NCBI GenBank assembly: GCA_019828565.1
Contig: JAHDYR010000012.1
Span: 992,001-1,056,000 of the forward strand
DNA: 64,000 nt
Direction of reading: 5' to 3'
From: Carpediemonas membranifera
Taxonomy: Eukaryota > Fornicata
A program made the translations under genes and the position numbers. The notes beneath the pieces are model-generated. The model was not told the DNA's origin, ran no database searches, and worked only from the letters and a program-made list of their open reading frames with translations. Position 1 is the stretch's first letter. Every line of letters starts with the position of its first letter. Of the stretch, positions 29,841 through 38,879 are shown piece after piece.

Positions 29841-31079
29841 CTAAAAGGAGTACCCCTCCGTGGCCAGACTTTTGCCCCGCCCGTAGTCATAAGCATCTAC
29901 TCCAAGGCTGCTGAGCACTGAGTCGCCCAGCTCGCTCGTCCGGCTCTCAGCGCTGCTCTCGATGCCCTCAGCCGCGGCGATCTTCGGTGTCTGGTGGACG
30001 TTGATCGACACGAGCTTCTCCATGACGCCGAGGGAGTCGGGACTGCCCCTCGTATCCCGGGGCACGCCAGAGACCACAGGCCGGGCGGAGAGGGGCGTGT
30101 TGGCGGCCATGAACGGCTCGACACGGTCCCGGTCGAACGCCGTGCCCTCCACGGAGTCTGCCAGCATGCGGCGTACCTTGGCCGCGGCCCGGTCAAACTG
30201 GCGGCACACGACGCGGAACTTCTGGAGCAGGGCGTCGCACTGGACACGGTGCTCCTCCCTTTGGGCGAGTAGGGTCTCCCGGCGCACAGCCACCATCTGA
30301 TGCAGCTGGGCGGTGATCTCCTCGTTCAGCGCGAGCAGCAAGGCCATCCTTGATGCGAAGGAGGAGATGTTCTCACTGGGCACCGACAAGTCCTGCATGA
30401 GGAGCAGGAAGGCGTGCAGCTGGGCGAACTTGATGTTCGACTCCAGTACCGACATCGAGACCTGAGAGCTCTCGTCCATCTCTGCCCATCTGTCGCCGGG
30501 ACTGGGGACGTGGTTCAGCTCGGTCGACAGCGAGTCGAAGAAAGTTTCCGTCCAGAACCGCATCGACGCCCAGATACGGTGGTTCTGGAGGACGGCGCTG
30601 AGGTATATCCGGCCGTCCCTGTCCTCTGTGTAGTACGTCGCGGCCATGTTCATGAGGACCTTGCCGTCCTTGAAGGACGTCAGCGTGCCCTCCTGCGACT
30701 CGATCGCGTCAAAGCAGATGCTCATCAGATATCCAAGCTGGAGAAACCCCTGCGTCTCGTAGCACAGTGGGTTATCCGGTCGGGCCCTGTTCTGGTTCAG
30801 GGCGAAGGCGAATGTCTCCCGGCCGCTTTGGGCGAGGAAAATCTGCTTTGCCGCTACAATCTCACGTGGATGGTATACTATCCCATCTGGGCGGTGGATC
30901 TTTCTGATTAACTTGCTAAAGAACTGGAAGAGGCTGTCAGAATCTGTCCCGCTTGGCACGATGAAGGTTGTGTCTTGGTCTAGCTCGTATTGCACTTGAA
31001 AAACCTCGAGTGTACTTCCTTGAGGTTCGATGAACGCGTTTGACTGCGCTAATTCGACAGCATCCACGGCCATCGACAT
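29841..31079 (-). CDS. Protein of unknown function, weak SBF2/MADD-type resemblance
   Basis: A 412-residue soluble protein starting MSMAVDAVELAQ; the frame continues a little upstream only with a GTG. The region about 150-260 (IYLSAVLQNHRIWASMRFWTETFFDSL, split for reading at RFWTETFF) resembles the 'RFW..aF.d.v..Er' stretch of SBF2/MADD-type regulators, which act with Rab GTPases. I hold this loosely. Residues about 255-320 look coiled-coil (QREEHRVQCDALLQKFRVVC). The C-terminus is disordered and Ser-rich. No catalytic motif seen. Confidence 0.6.
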   Translation of the reverse strand: MSMAVDAVELAQSNAFIEPQGSTLEVFQVQYELDQDTTFIVPSGTDSDSLFQFFSKLIRKIHRPDGIVYHPREIVAAKQIFLAQSGRETFAFALNQNRARPDNPLCYETQGFLQLGYLMSICFDAIESQEGTLTSFKDGKVLMNMAATYYTEDRDGRIYLSAVLQNHRIWASMRFWTETFFDSLSTELNHVPSPGDRWAEMDESSQVSMSVLESNIKFAQLHAFLLLMQDLSVPSENISSFASRMALLLALNEEITAQLHQMVAVRRETLLAQREEHRVQCDALLQKFRVVCRQFDRAAAKVRRMLADSVEGTAFDRDRVEPFMAANTPLSARPVVSGVPRDTRGSPDSLGVMEKLVSINVHQTPKIAAAEGIESSAESRTSELGDSVLSSLGVDAYDYGRGKSLATEGYSF

Positions 31080-31355
31080 TTCTTCGTCGGATGAGCGAAT
31101 CACTCAAACCCGATATTGACGGGTTATCGAAGGAATCAGTCGAGGCATGAGCAACTGCCATATGGCCCGGCACAGTGTTGTGACGACATCACCATGCATA
31201 TTCATACTCGGTCATGGGGTCAAGATTGGTCTGCGGACACATCGAATGTCCGATGTTGGAATTCAGCAGCACAGCAGCAAGGTCAGACACGCAACTGGTG
31301 TGCGGAAGCTCGTGGAGTCACCAGCAAGCACTTCCTAAAAGTGCACTCGGAGGAA

Positions 31356-32624
31356 ATGGCCCAGTTTCGCGAGGTTTCTCTCCCTTGCGAGATTTACAAG
31401 CTAGATGCCAGTGGAAACGGCTGGGATCGTATTTCGCCCGGATTCTCTGAGCAGTCGATCGACTTTTGCCTGGAGAACAACATTGCGGGCCTTGTGTCGC
31501 TCCAGCTTTCGCCAGCGAAGGCTGGTGACACGAGCTCTCAGATTGTTCTGCCCCTTCCCATGCTTGCAACAATTGGCTGCGAGTATGCTCGCTCCGTGAC
31601 AGGCGGCGAGTGCTCAAACGTCCTGAACCTCCTGGTCACCGAGTACGGAACACAGATGTCCTACAGCCTCAAATTTCAGTCAAAGCCCGACTGTGCATCA
31701 GCTAGGGATGCGATTTTCAGCTATGTGACGAGCAGCACTCTCCAGGACAGCCGGCCGCAGCCCACGACCATGGGCGGGTCGCTGCCCAGCTTCAACGACG
31801 GACAGAGCAGCACCGCAACGCCTGCATCGTTGCAGGTGACGGCTAAGCCGTCGAGGGCCCCACCCAGACCGGGCACCGTGACCCAGCCGACGAAGGTCGT
31901 CCAGGACTGGCCGAGCCACCCCGAGTTCACACCCCCGCCTGACACCCCCGCCTCGCATGCAGCCCTCACTCCCACACCGCCACACCACTCACCTTCCTTC
32001 TCGCCTGCCCGGCGGCCGCTGCAGTCGTCGACCCATACTGCCCAGGGGAGCGTCGACTTCGAATACTCCCACACACAGACCCACGACCCGCCCGCTCGCA
32101 CGGGGAGGATGGCGTTCGACTCGTCTGCGTATCGGCGGCCCGACCCAGCGGCGGGTGCGACCGAGAAGCTTCGGCAGGAGCTGTACGACTACAAGGTCAG
32201 GGCCCGGCAGTTTAAGGCCAAGAAGCTCGAGCTCACCAGGCGGGCACTCAGCCTGTTCGCGGACCCAGCGGGGCATGGTGCCCTAGAGCACGCGTTCAAC
32301 TCGTATAAGCGGGACTTTGAGCGGTATCGCGAGGCCAAGGCCGAGTACGACGCCAGGCTCGATGAAACCATCGCCGTCGAGCGTAGCATTCTGACCCGGG
32401 GCCCGGTCGGATCTGACGAGCGGGCATGGCACGATGACTGGCGCGCCTATGTGTCCTGGGCCGAGCAGCTCAACGCGGCACGGCGGGCGGGCGAGCGGGG
32501 CCAGTCGGCGGCGTATGTGCAGGATAAGGGAGTCCGTGCACAGGCCGAGATGGTGCAGGCAATGGGGCTGGAGGGCGCCATGGCCGTCATGCGGCTGGTC
32601 GCCCGGGAGGTCCGGAGCAGGTAG
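31356..32624 (+). CDS. Unknown protein: folded N-terminal domain, proline-rich linker, helical C-terminus
   Basis: A 422-residue protein. The first ATG that makes sense is 31356 (MAQFREVSL); the upstream frame is open only by chance and begins with TTG. Residues 1-135 are beta-rich (EIYKLDASGNGWDRISPGF, SYSLKFQSKPDC) and could be a PH/WH1-like fold. Residues about 140-255 are Pro/Ser/Thr-rich and probably disordered. Residues about 260-420 are helical, charged and possibly coiled-coil (KVRARQFKAKKLELTRRALS). This resembles an adaptor-protein layout. A poly(A)-like CAGTAAAAAC lies 14 nt after the stop. No family recognised. Confidence 0.65.
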   Translation: MAQFREVSLPCEIYKLDASGNGWDRISPGFSEQSIDFCLENNIAGLVSLQLSPAKAGDTSSQIVLPLPMLATIGCEYARSVTGGECSNVLNLLVTEYGTQMSYSLKFQSKPDCASARDAIFSYVTSSTLQDSRPQPTTMGGSLPSFNDGQSSTATPASLQVTAKPSRAPPRPGTVTQPTKVVQDWPSHPEFTPPPDTPASHAALTPTPPHHSPSFSPARRPLQSSTHTAQGSVDFEYSHTQTHDPPARTGRMAFDSSAYRRPDPAAGATEKLRQELYDYKVRARQFKAKKLELTRRALSLFADPAGHGALEHAFNSYKRDFERYREAKAEYDARLDETIAVERSILTRGPVGSDERAWHDDWRAYVSWAEQLNAARRAGERGQSAAYVQDKGVRAQAEMVQAMGLEGAMAVMRLVAREVRSR

Positions 32625-32709
32625 CCAGCCATTGTACAGTAAAAACGCAAGCTTCACAGCCTTTTTAGACGTACACGCGTCACTGCAGACGGTCCGTAGA
32701 TGTGGAAAC

Positions 32710-32741
32710 TGAAGTATCATAGAGTGCACAGTGCAAGCAGT
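32710..32741 (-). repeat. Solo inverted copy of the 32-bp Fanzor-flanking repeat
   Basis: Exact reverse complement of the 32-bp sequence at 49347-49378 and 51553-51584; three further matching bases extend it against the left copy. It sits in the 191-nt gap between two plus-strand genes with no transposon sequence beside it. Confidence 0.95.
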
Positions 32742-32815
32742 AAAGTATCCGAGTTCCCACTTGTTGTTTCCAGACTTCAGAAACCATTTGCGCAGTTTAC
32801 GCCATTTCTTCGGGA

Positions 32816-33544
32816 ATGGACGAACAGGAGACTGAGAAGAACAAGGTGATAGAGCGGTGGGCAACAGTGTCTGTTTCCGCAGAAAATATCCAAATGCTGC
32901 TCGATAAGCTCGGTTATGCGCAGTTCAGGCTGCAGCGCATCTATTCTTTTGACATTCTGCCTAGTGTGCCGGTGCATGCAATTTTATACATTAACGAGCA
33001 TGTGGTGAACCCATATATCGACAAGAACTTACCAGAAGCGGATCCTCCGCGCCTGCACTTCCACGCTGTGGCCCCTGCCACAGTTCCGATGCTGGCAGCC
33101 TTGACCATCGCCTTTAACTGCTCAAGTGATGTCCCCGAGGACCTGCGGGAGGTATACAATGACATTAAGGAGCAAAGCTCGGTGGAAAGAGGTGTTACCG
33201 TTGCTGGTGATGAGGCACTAAAGGCTTGCCACAATAGCCTCCCCCCGACTACAACTCCACAGTTCGCGACGTGGACCATTGTACTACCCGACGAAAACGG
33301 GGTCACGAGTCTGAAAAGCACTGCCGACGTCCCAATCACGGCCGTGTCGGGCAAGGCATGGCCGCAGTCGGCAGAGGACGCTCTTGACGAGATCCCGGTC
33401 TGCCTGGAGAACGACATGCCGTTCGCAGTGTACGCTGTGGTACCAAAGGGTGTGGGGCCCCTGGGTCTGGCCGCAGACGCCGCCGTCCAAGCGCACGACT
33501 ACACGAACTTTATCCGGGCCTGGCTTGAGGCACAGGGTGTGTGA
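32816..33544 (+). CDS. UCH (peptidase C12)-like protein lacking catalytic residues
   Basis: A 242-residue protein, the size of UCH-L1/L3. The N-terminus ERWATVSVSAENIQMLLDKL followed by GYAQFRLQRIYSFD and VPVHAILYIN aligns by eye with the UCH start (pattern W.plE..pe..n..l..lG...w.f.dvyg.d). The C-terminal part FATWTIVLPDENGVTSL, SGKAW and LENDMPFAVYAVV matches the HFI.....g.lyELDG......G strand region. The catalytic Cys box (NACGT) is replaced by a stretch around AVAPATVPMLAAL, and the catalytic His (LHF) by ATW, so it should be a non-catalytic ubiquitin-binding paralogue. The similarity is moderate and judged without alignment software. Confidence 0.5.
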   Translation: MDEQETEKNKVIERWATVSVSAENIQMLLDKLGYAQFRLQRIYSFDILPSVPVHAILYINEHVVNPYIDKNLPEADPPRLHFHAVAPATVPMLAALTIAFNCSSDVPEDLREVYNDIKEQSSVERGVTVAGDEALKACHNSLPPTTTPQFATWTIVLPDENGVTSLKSTADVPITAVSGKAWPQSAEDALDEIPVCLENDMPFAVYAVVPKGVGPLGLAADAAVQAHDYTNFIRAWLEAQGV

Positions 33545-33677
33545 GGGCGGTGTGATGCCACGGTAAATCGAACAGTGCCAGTGGGGGTGGGGCAGGAGCA
33601 GGCGGCGATGGTGTTGGGCCGAGCTCAGGGCCGTTACATGCAAAGTAAATGCAGCCTTGACAAGCACAACGGATTGA

Positions 33678-34474
33678 ATGAGCGGTAACGAAGCGTCTGC
33701 TGCTCCATTTAGCATGAAGCGATGGAAAGAGAGTATGAATGACCTAGTTATTCGCCAAGAGTATGTTTTTCGGCGGTTCAATCACACAGCGACCTTGATA
33801 AGCTGATTCTGGACTACCTCGTTGTAGAGGGATACGCAGACGTTGCAAGGACCTTTGCGAGCGAAGCTAAGGGCTGTGGAGAGATCATAGACCCGACGCT
33901 GGACGCCCGCTCGGCCATCCGCGAGGCGATTGAGCAGGGTCGCATCGAGGAGGCGATGGACCGCATCAACGACTACGATCCAGCCATTATAGACGCCTCC
34001 CCGCTTGTAGTGTTCAAGCTGCAGCAACTACGGCTGATCGGGATGATCCGGGATGGCCGAGGCGATGAGGCGATATCGTTTGCACAGACACACATGGCAA
34101 CGCACGGGAAGGCGAACCCCGAGCTGCTGCCCGCCATGGAGGAGACCATCGCGCTGCTGGCGTTCCCGTCACTGGACGACTGCCCGCTGAAGGGCATCCT
34201 GAGCGGGGCGTTCCGTGAGGAGGTTGCCAGCCTCGTCAACTCGATTATCCTCCGAACGCAGTACCGCGAGAGCGAGTCCAAGCTCGAGTACCTCATGAAG
34301 GTCCTCGTGTGGGGCCAGACGGAGCTGTCGAAGCGCGCCTCCTTCCCCAAGATCGAGAACCTCACCACCGGCGAGCTCGTCGACCCGAGCGACCAGCGTC
34401 GGGGCACCGAGTCCGAGGACACCGAGATGCAGGCCCAGGCGGACCTCACGCGGTCGTTCGCCCACTGGGTCTGA
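33678..34474 (+). CDS. GID8: GID8/TWA1, LisH-CTLH subunit of the GID/CTLH ubiquitin ligase (one intron)
   Basis: Exons 33678-33760 and 33790-34474 give 255 residues. GID8 is a scaffold subunit of the CTLH E3 complex. The splice joins MNDLVIRQD to DLDKLILDYLVVEGY, rebuilding the LisH motif just as in animal GID8 (family pattern ..lhv.r.dmn.LimnYLv.EGf). CTLH/CRA follow: IREAIEQGRIEEAMDRIND, VVFKLQQLRLIGMIR, EAISFAQTHMA, EETIALLAFPSLDDCPLK. A disordered acidic tail ends the protein. The Met at 33678 is upstream of the intron; without splicing the reading frame stops in exon 2. GGTAAATCG-like poly(A) signals are found in the neighbours, and here TACATAAAC lies shortly after the stop. Confidence 0.92.
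33761..33789 (+). other. Spliceosomal intron, 29 nt, in GID8
   Basis: Begins GTATGTTT and ends AATCACACAG, phase 2. It is the closest of the six to the Giardia-type consensus (GTATGT at the donor, ACACAG acceptor). Confidence 0.92.
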
Positions 34475-34572
34475 GCGATATTGTACATAAACCGCACCGC
34501 CTGCAGACGGGACGGAGACAGTGTGCTCAGACTTCATTTCGATGGTGCAGGTTAAGGGCAGAATTGACGAGG

Positions 34573-35058
34573 ATGGCACCAACACCGCTTGCCGCGACGT
34601 CTACAATCGTACTGCACAATGAAATGTTGCAATATACCTTAGAAAAGTACCCAGACAGTGCAATTGAGCGTGTAGAGCAAATGGGTTTCAGCATAGGCCT
34701 TCGTCTTGTCGAAAGACTCGCGCTTGCCTCCACCAGGCCACTTTTAGGGAAAGCAAATGACGTGGTTATGTTCATATGCAAGGATTTCTGGACTGCTGCG
34801 TTCGGGCGACAGGCGACGAACCTCCGCCAGCAGAGAGGGGTGTTCTACATCACGGACAACGCGTTCCCCTGGATCATCAACGTCTCAAGGGGCGGTCCGA
34901 AGGATGCTGCGGAAAGCACACTTCGTAGCCTCATTCTCTCGTTCGCCAGCGCCGTCATTGGCGGCGCGCTTTCGTCCCTCGGGGCCGTCGGGTCGGTCGT
35001 CCCAAACGCCCACGGTGACCAGGTTGAGTTCACTGTGACAGGCCAGTTCATGGCCTGA
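34573..35058 (+). CDS. TRAPPC6: TRAPP complex subunit 6 (TRAPPC6/Trs33)
   Basis: A 161-residue Bet3-superfamily protein of the TRAPP tethering complex, the exchange factor for Rab1/Rab11-type GTPases. Family marks: LHNEMLQY at the N-terminus, RVEQMGFSIGLRLVERLAL near 36-54, VVMFICKDFWTAAFGRQ near 65-80 and LRQQRGVFYITDN near 84-96. From memory these match TRAPPC6's 'mGf.vG.rl.Er', 'iKFICKdfW...f.kq' and 'LRTN..G.yvl.d'. The length is normal. Start MAPTPLAATS at 34573; the open frame extends upstream into GID8 by chance. GTAGTAAAGC follows the stop at about 13 nt. Confidence 0.9.
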   Translation: MAPTPLAATSTIVLHNEMLQYTLEKYPDSAIERVEQMGFSIGLRLVERLALASTRPLLGKANDVVMFICKDFWTAAFGRQATNLRQQRGVFYITDNAFPWIINVSRGGPKDAAESTLRSLILSFASAVIGGALSSLGAVGSVVPNAHGDQVEFTVTGQFMA

Positions 35059-35256
35059 GCCTGTCGCCCCTGTAGTAAAGCCCTGCTCATCCATTGTCTG
35101 TAGTTCCTCCAGCGCCAGACTTGGCTGGAGAAACAATGACCTGGGAGACACATTGTGGCAGTATGCACACGCAGCGCTTGTCTCGGTGGCCATGACGGAT
35201 GTGCAGGTTAAGGTCAACTGCTCGTCATCGCAGCTGTAGCGAAACGACGCGCTAAA

Positions 35257-35913
35257 ATGGATCAAGGAACATCACACGCGGCATCAATTAACCCACAAAA
35301 CCTTCAACGCTTCAAGGTTGTCTTTTTAGGTGACCAGGCAACGGGGAAAACCTCGATTGTGCAGCGCTTTCTGAATAACACATTCGCAGGTGATCAGGAG
35401 AATGGATACGCACCTACTGTTGGCATTGACTTCATCACAAAGACTATTTTCCTCGAGGACCGTACAGTGCGGCTTCAGCTGTGGGACACTGCTGGAATGG
35501 AGCGTTTCCGGGCGCTGGTTCCGACATACATCCGCGACTCGTCTATTGCGATCGTAGTATTCGACCTGACCGATCGGCGTTCCTTCCTCTCCATCCCCCA
35601 CTGGATGGGAGAGATCGAGAGGGAGCGCGGCGGCGACATCGCCACCTTCCTCGTCGGGAACAAGCTCGACCTCGAGTCTGCACGGGCAGTGTCCGAGGAA
35701 GAGGGCCAGCAGGAGGCCGAGAAGCACGGCGCTTCGTACGTTGAAACGAGCGCAAAGACTGGCGCCAACATCAAGGCTCTCTTCCGGAACGTCAGTCTCA
35801 GCCTGCCCGGCGTCCACAACGGGGCGGGGGCCACCCAGATGGGGCCGCAGCGCATGGACCAGAACTTGCTCTTCCGGCAGCCCGAGCCAGCCGAGAGCGG
35901 GTGCGCATGCTGA
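35257..35913 (+). CDS. Rab6-like small GTPase with atypical switch II (Gln to Met)
   Basis: A 218-residue Rab. P-loop GDQATGKT (25-32), switch I with YAPTVGIDF, NKLDLE (G4, with VGN before it) and ETSAKTG (G5). The order, including the TVGIDF and TKTIFLEDRTVRLQLWDTAG segments, is Rab6/Ypt6-like, acting in retrograde Golgi traffic. The C-terminus CAC is a double-geranylgeranylation signal. The switch-II Gln of WDTAGQERF is Met81 here (codon ATG), expected to slow intrinsic hydrolysis. The rest is canonical, so it may persist in the GTP state or need an unusual GAP. Confidence 0.92.
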   Translation: MDQGTSHAASINPQNLQRFKVVFLGDQATGKTSIVQRFLNNTFAGDQENGYAPTVGIDFITKTIFLEDRTVRLQLWDTAGMERFRALVPTYIRDSSIAIVVFDLTDRRSFLSIPHWMGEIERERGGDIATFLVGNKLDLESARAVSEEEGQQEAEKHGASYVETSAKTGANIKALFRNVSLSLPGVHNGAGATQMGPQRMDQNLLFRQPEPAESGCAC

Positions 35914-36031
35914 GGCATCGCGGCGGTTTCTTAAATTACTCTCGTTTCGGTCTGACTTTGTGCCCTCACGGATTGCCATGGCCCCGCAGTCTACAGTGCG
36001 CTGAGCGGCCCGAGGTCAGAGCAGCGAACGG

Positions 36032-38617
36032 ATGTCCGCCAGACGATGGATGAGCAACAGAGGGAACACAGATGCGAACACACTGAGGGGATTCACGGTC
36101 TCCACAGTGAATGTGGACGATTACGAATCAATGGTGGCCACATCGCTTGACGCCAACTCGGAAAAACAGTATTTGGACGTAGTGGAGGTATCAAGGACAA
36201 GAATAAGACAATTGCTGAAGGAAATAGGACGCGTAGGCATTAGTGATACAGACCGGCGAGCAAAGACTCTCGAAATCAAGAGTCTCGAACGAAAGATCGA
36301 TCGCACGTTGAAGGCAAGGGCGGCTAGACGCAAGCTCAAGCAGCGCGGGCTCGACACCCACCTGTTCCACGACACGAGGGACCCGCTGGACGGGCTGGAC
36401 CTGAACCGCCTGTTCCCCGCGGCCAGGGCTGTCAACGCGGCCGCGTTCCACCCCCCCACAGACGATGAGATCGCCGCAGCATTTGAGGATGCTGCCGGTG
36501 ATGTACCTCGCAGCCAGGACCCCGCCGAGGACGAGGAGGGCGTGGAGACGCTCGGGGCCCGCTTCACGGGCGTCCGGTTCGACCCGGCCCTGCCACCCGA
36601 GAGCATCGCAGACGGCCTGATGGCGCCCTACCCATGGCACGCGCTGCTACCGTACCAGCAGCAGGGCGTGCAGTGGCTGGCCTCGCTGTACGCCCGCGGG
36701 GTGGGCGGCATTCTCGGCGACGCCATGGGGCTCGGGAAAACGGTGCAGGTCGCTGTATTCCTGGCGGCACTACACATCTCGGGTCAGCTGGGGCCCACCC
36801 TCGTCGTGTGCCCGCTGAGTGTGCTTGGCACGTGGGTTCGATCGCTCCGGACCTGGTGGGCCCCACTACGAGTGTCCGTGCTCCACAGGTCCGCGGGCAT
36901 GGCCGCCGAGGAGACGCTGGAGGCGTTCAGCGACCAGCATGTGCTCGTGACGACGTACGACGGCATGAAGCAGCACCACGGGGCGCTGAGGGCGGTGTCG
37001 TGGGCCTACATGGTGCTCGACGAGGGGCACGTCATCCGGAACCCCGACGCCCTCGTGACGCGGGTCGCCAAGTCGTTCAACGTCCACCGTCGCCTTGTCA
37101 TGACGGGCACGCCCATCCAGAACGGACTCGATGAGCTGTGGTCTCTCATCGACTTCGTCTACCCCGGGCGTCTGGGGACCCTGCCCGTGTTCCGCGGGGA
37201 GTTCCAGGTCCCCATTCGGGCCGGCACGTTCGCCAGCGCGACCGCGGTCCAGATCGAGTGTGCCAGGGCATGCTCAGTGGCGCTGCAGAGCCTCGTCCGG
37301 CCCCTGCTGCTACGCCGGACCAAGGCCATCGTCAAGTCAGAGTTGCCGGTGAAGTCCGAGAAGCTGATGTTCCTGAAGCTCAGCCCCCTGCAGGAGTCGC
37401 TGTACCGCACGTTCCTCGGCACTGAGCCCATCCTGGCGCTCAAGGCGGGGCGGCCGTCGGGAACCCACCTCTACGCCGCAGTCAACGTCCTGCGGCAGAT
37501 CTGCAGGCACCCAGACACGCTGTCGGACGAGGTGGCGGCGCGACTGGGCTATCATATCGGGGCGGATCGGGGCTTCGGCGACATCCAGAAGTCGACCAAG
37601 GTTCAGGCCCTGTTCGCCTTGATGGGGAAGTGGCGGCAGCGGGGCGACCGGGTTCTGGTGTTTATGCAGTCCGTGACTATGCTGGACATCGTCGAGCAGG
37701 CCCTGGTGCAGCATGAGTATTCGTATCGAAGGATTGACGGGTCAACGCCGGTTAACAAGAGGAATGAGTACATTGACGAGTTCAACGCGCAGCCGCCCGG
37801 CGCCCAGGACATCTTCGCGTTCATCCTGACGACGCGGTCGTGCGGGGTGGGAGTCAACCTGCTTGGTGCCAACAAGGTGGTCATCCTATCGCCCGACTGG
37901 AACCCCCAGGTCGACGAGCAGGCCCGGGACAGGTGCTGGCGGCTTGGGCAATCGCGGCAGGTTACTGTGATCCGTTTTGTGTGCCGGGGAACCATCGAAC
38001 ACCGCATCATTGAGAAGCAGTCGTTCAAGAAGGTCATCGCCGAGCGTGTGCTCGCCCGGCCCGACGCCACGTCGACTATTGAGACGTCCAGCGTCAAGCA
38101 GCTGCTCACCCTCGACATCGACAGCGTCACGGTCGCCGAGGCCGCGAAGTCGTCTCTCGGTGGCCGGACGAAGGCCATCAAGCGGCGGGCCGGGCCCGAC
38201 GAGGACGACTTCCTCGGGCTCGAGGGCATGGGCAGGGCCGACAAGACGCAGCCTCTGAGCACATTCTCGGTGGAGATCGCCAGGGACGCCGTCCAGACCC
38301 TCAGCGCGTCCGTGGCAGACGCCCAGAGCCAGGCTGGGTCTAGCGCGGCCATCCTGCAGGCGTTCGGGGCCCCGCAGACCGACGACGGCGCGGTGACAAT
38401 CGAGGTGACCGGCAGCCTGGTCAGCGAGGCCGCCATGGACGCCATCGACGCCTACCTGCTGCGGGAAACACAGCAGCGGGGCGGTGCGACCAGGGACGCT
38501 GTGATCGACGCCATGTCCATCCCGCGGACTCCGCCGGAGCTGGGGCGGCTGGACGAGCTGCTGGCGATGTTCGGGTTCTATGACGAGGAGCAGGAGCTGT
38601 GGGTCCACAGCGGGTGA
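36032..38617 (+). CDS. SNF2-family ATPase, ERCC6/CSB (Rad26)-like
   Basis: An 861-residue Swi2/Snf2 DNA translocase. Motifs: Q-like LLPYQQQGVQWLASL, Walker A MGLGKTVQ (about 231), VLVTTYDG, Walker B DEGH (about 330; DEAH type with Gly), RLVMTGTPIQNGLDELWSL, LLRRTKAI, SYRRIDGSTP, TTRSCGVGVNLLGAN, and motif VI DQARDRCWRLGQ... in the form DEQARDRCWRLGQSRQVTVI (about 629). The helicase core order and the 'MGLGKT / DWNPQ.D.QA.DR' set fit the CSB/Rad26 branch involved in transcription-coupled repair. The C-terminus ends in a winged-helix-like segment (GATRDAVIDAM). It is shorter than animal CSB (about 1,490) and lacks the acidic and UBD parts. ERCC6L2 is an alternative. Confidence 0.8.
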   Translation: MSARRWMSNRGNTDANTLRGFTVSTVNVDDYESMVATSLDANSEKQYLDVVEVSRTRIRQLLKEIGRVGISDTDRRAKTLEIKSLERKIDRTLKARAARRKLKQRGLDTHLFHDTRDPLDGLDLNRLFPAARAVNAAAFHPPTDDEIAAAFEDAAGDVPRSQDPAEDEEGVETLGARFTGVRFDPALPPESIADGLMAPYPWHALLPYQQQGVQWLASLYARGVGGILGDAMGLGKTVQVAVFLAALHISGQLGPTLVVCPLSVLGTWVRSLRTWWAPLRVSVLHRSAGMAAEETLEAFSDQHVLVTTYDGMKQHHGALRAVSWAYMVLDEGHVIRNPDALVTRVAKSFNVHRRLVMTGTPIQNGLDELWSLIDFVYPGRLGTLPVFRGEFQVPIRAGTFASATAVQIECARACSVALQSLVRPLLLRRTKAIVKSELPVKSEKLMFLKLSPLQESLYRTFLGTEPILALKAGRPSGTHLYAAVNVLRQICRHPDTLSDEVAARLGYHIGADRGFGDIQKSTKVQALFALMGKWRQRGDRVLVFMQSVTMLDIVEQALVQHEYSYRRIDGSTPVNKRNEYIDEFNAQPPGAQDIFAFILTTRSCGVGVNLLGANKVVILSPDWNPQVDEQARDRCWRLGQSRQVTVIRFVCRGTIEHRIIEKQSFKKVIAERVLARPDATSTIETSSVKQLLTLDIDSVTVAEAAKSSLGGRTKAIKRRAGPDEDDFLGLEGMGRADKTQPLSTFSVEIARDAVQTLSASVADAQSQAGSSAAILQAFGAPQTDDGAVTIEVTGSLVSEAAMDAIDAYLLRETQQRGGATRDAVIDAMSIPRTPPELGRLDELLAMFGFYDEEQELWVHSG

Positions 38618-38879
38618 TGGCGCGACAGACCAGACATTAAAAACGGCGGCGAGGAGCAGTTGCATGGGAATCGGGTGATTGGGTCGTCGGTTTCTTATTG
38701 CAGATGTCTCATGGAAAATGAAGAGAAGGCGAAGAATGGGCGCAGGCCAGGCCTGATGGCATCAGGTAGAAGATACGATAAGATCCAGACAGGCGATATC
38801 CGATTGATAAAGTAGGTATGAGTCACTCACCTGCGGCCTAACCTGCCTGGAACACTCATCATTTCCAACCAACCAACGC

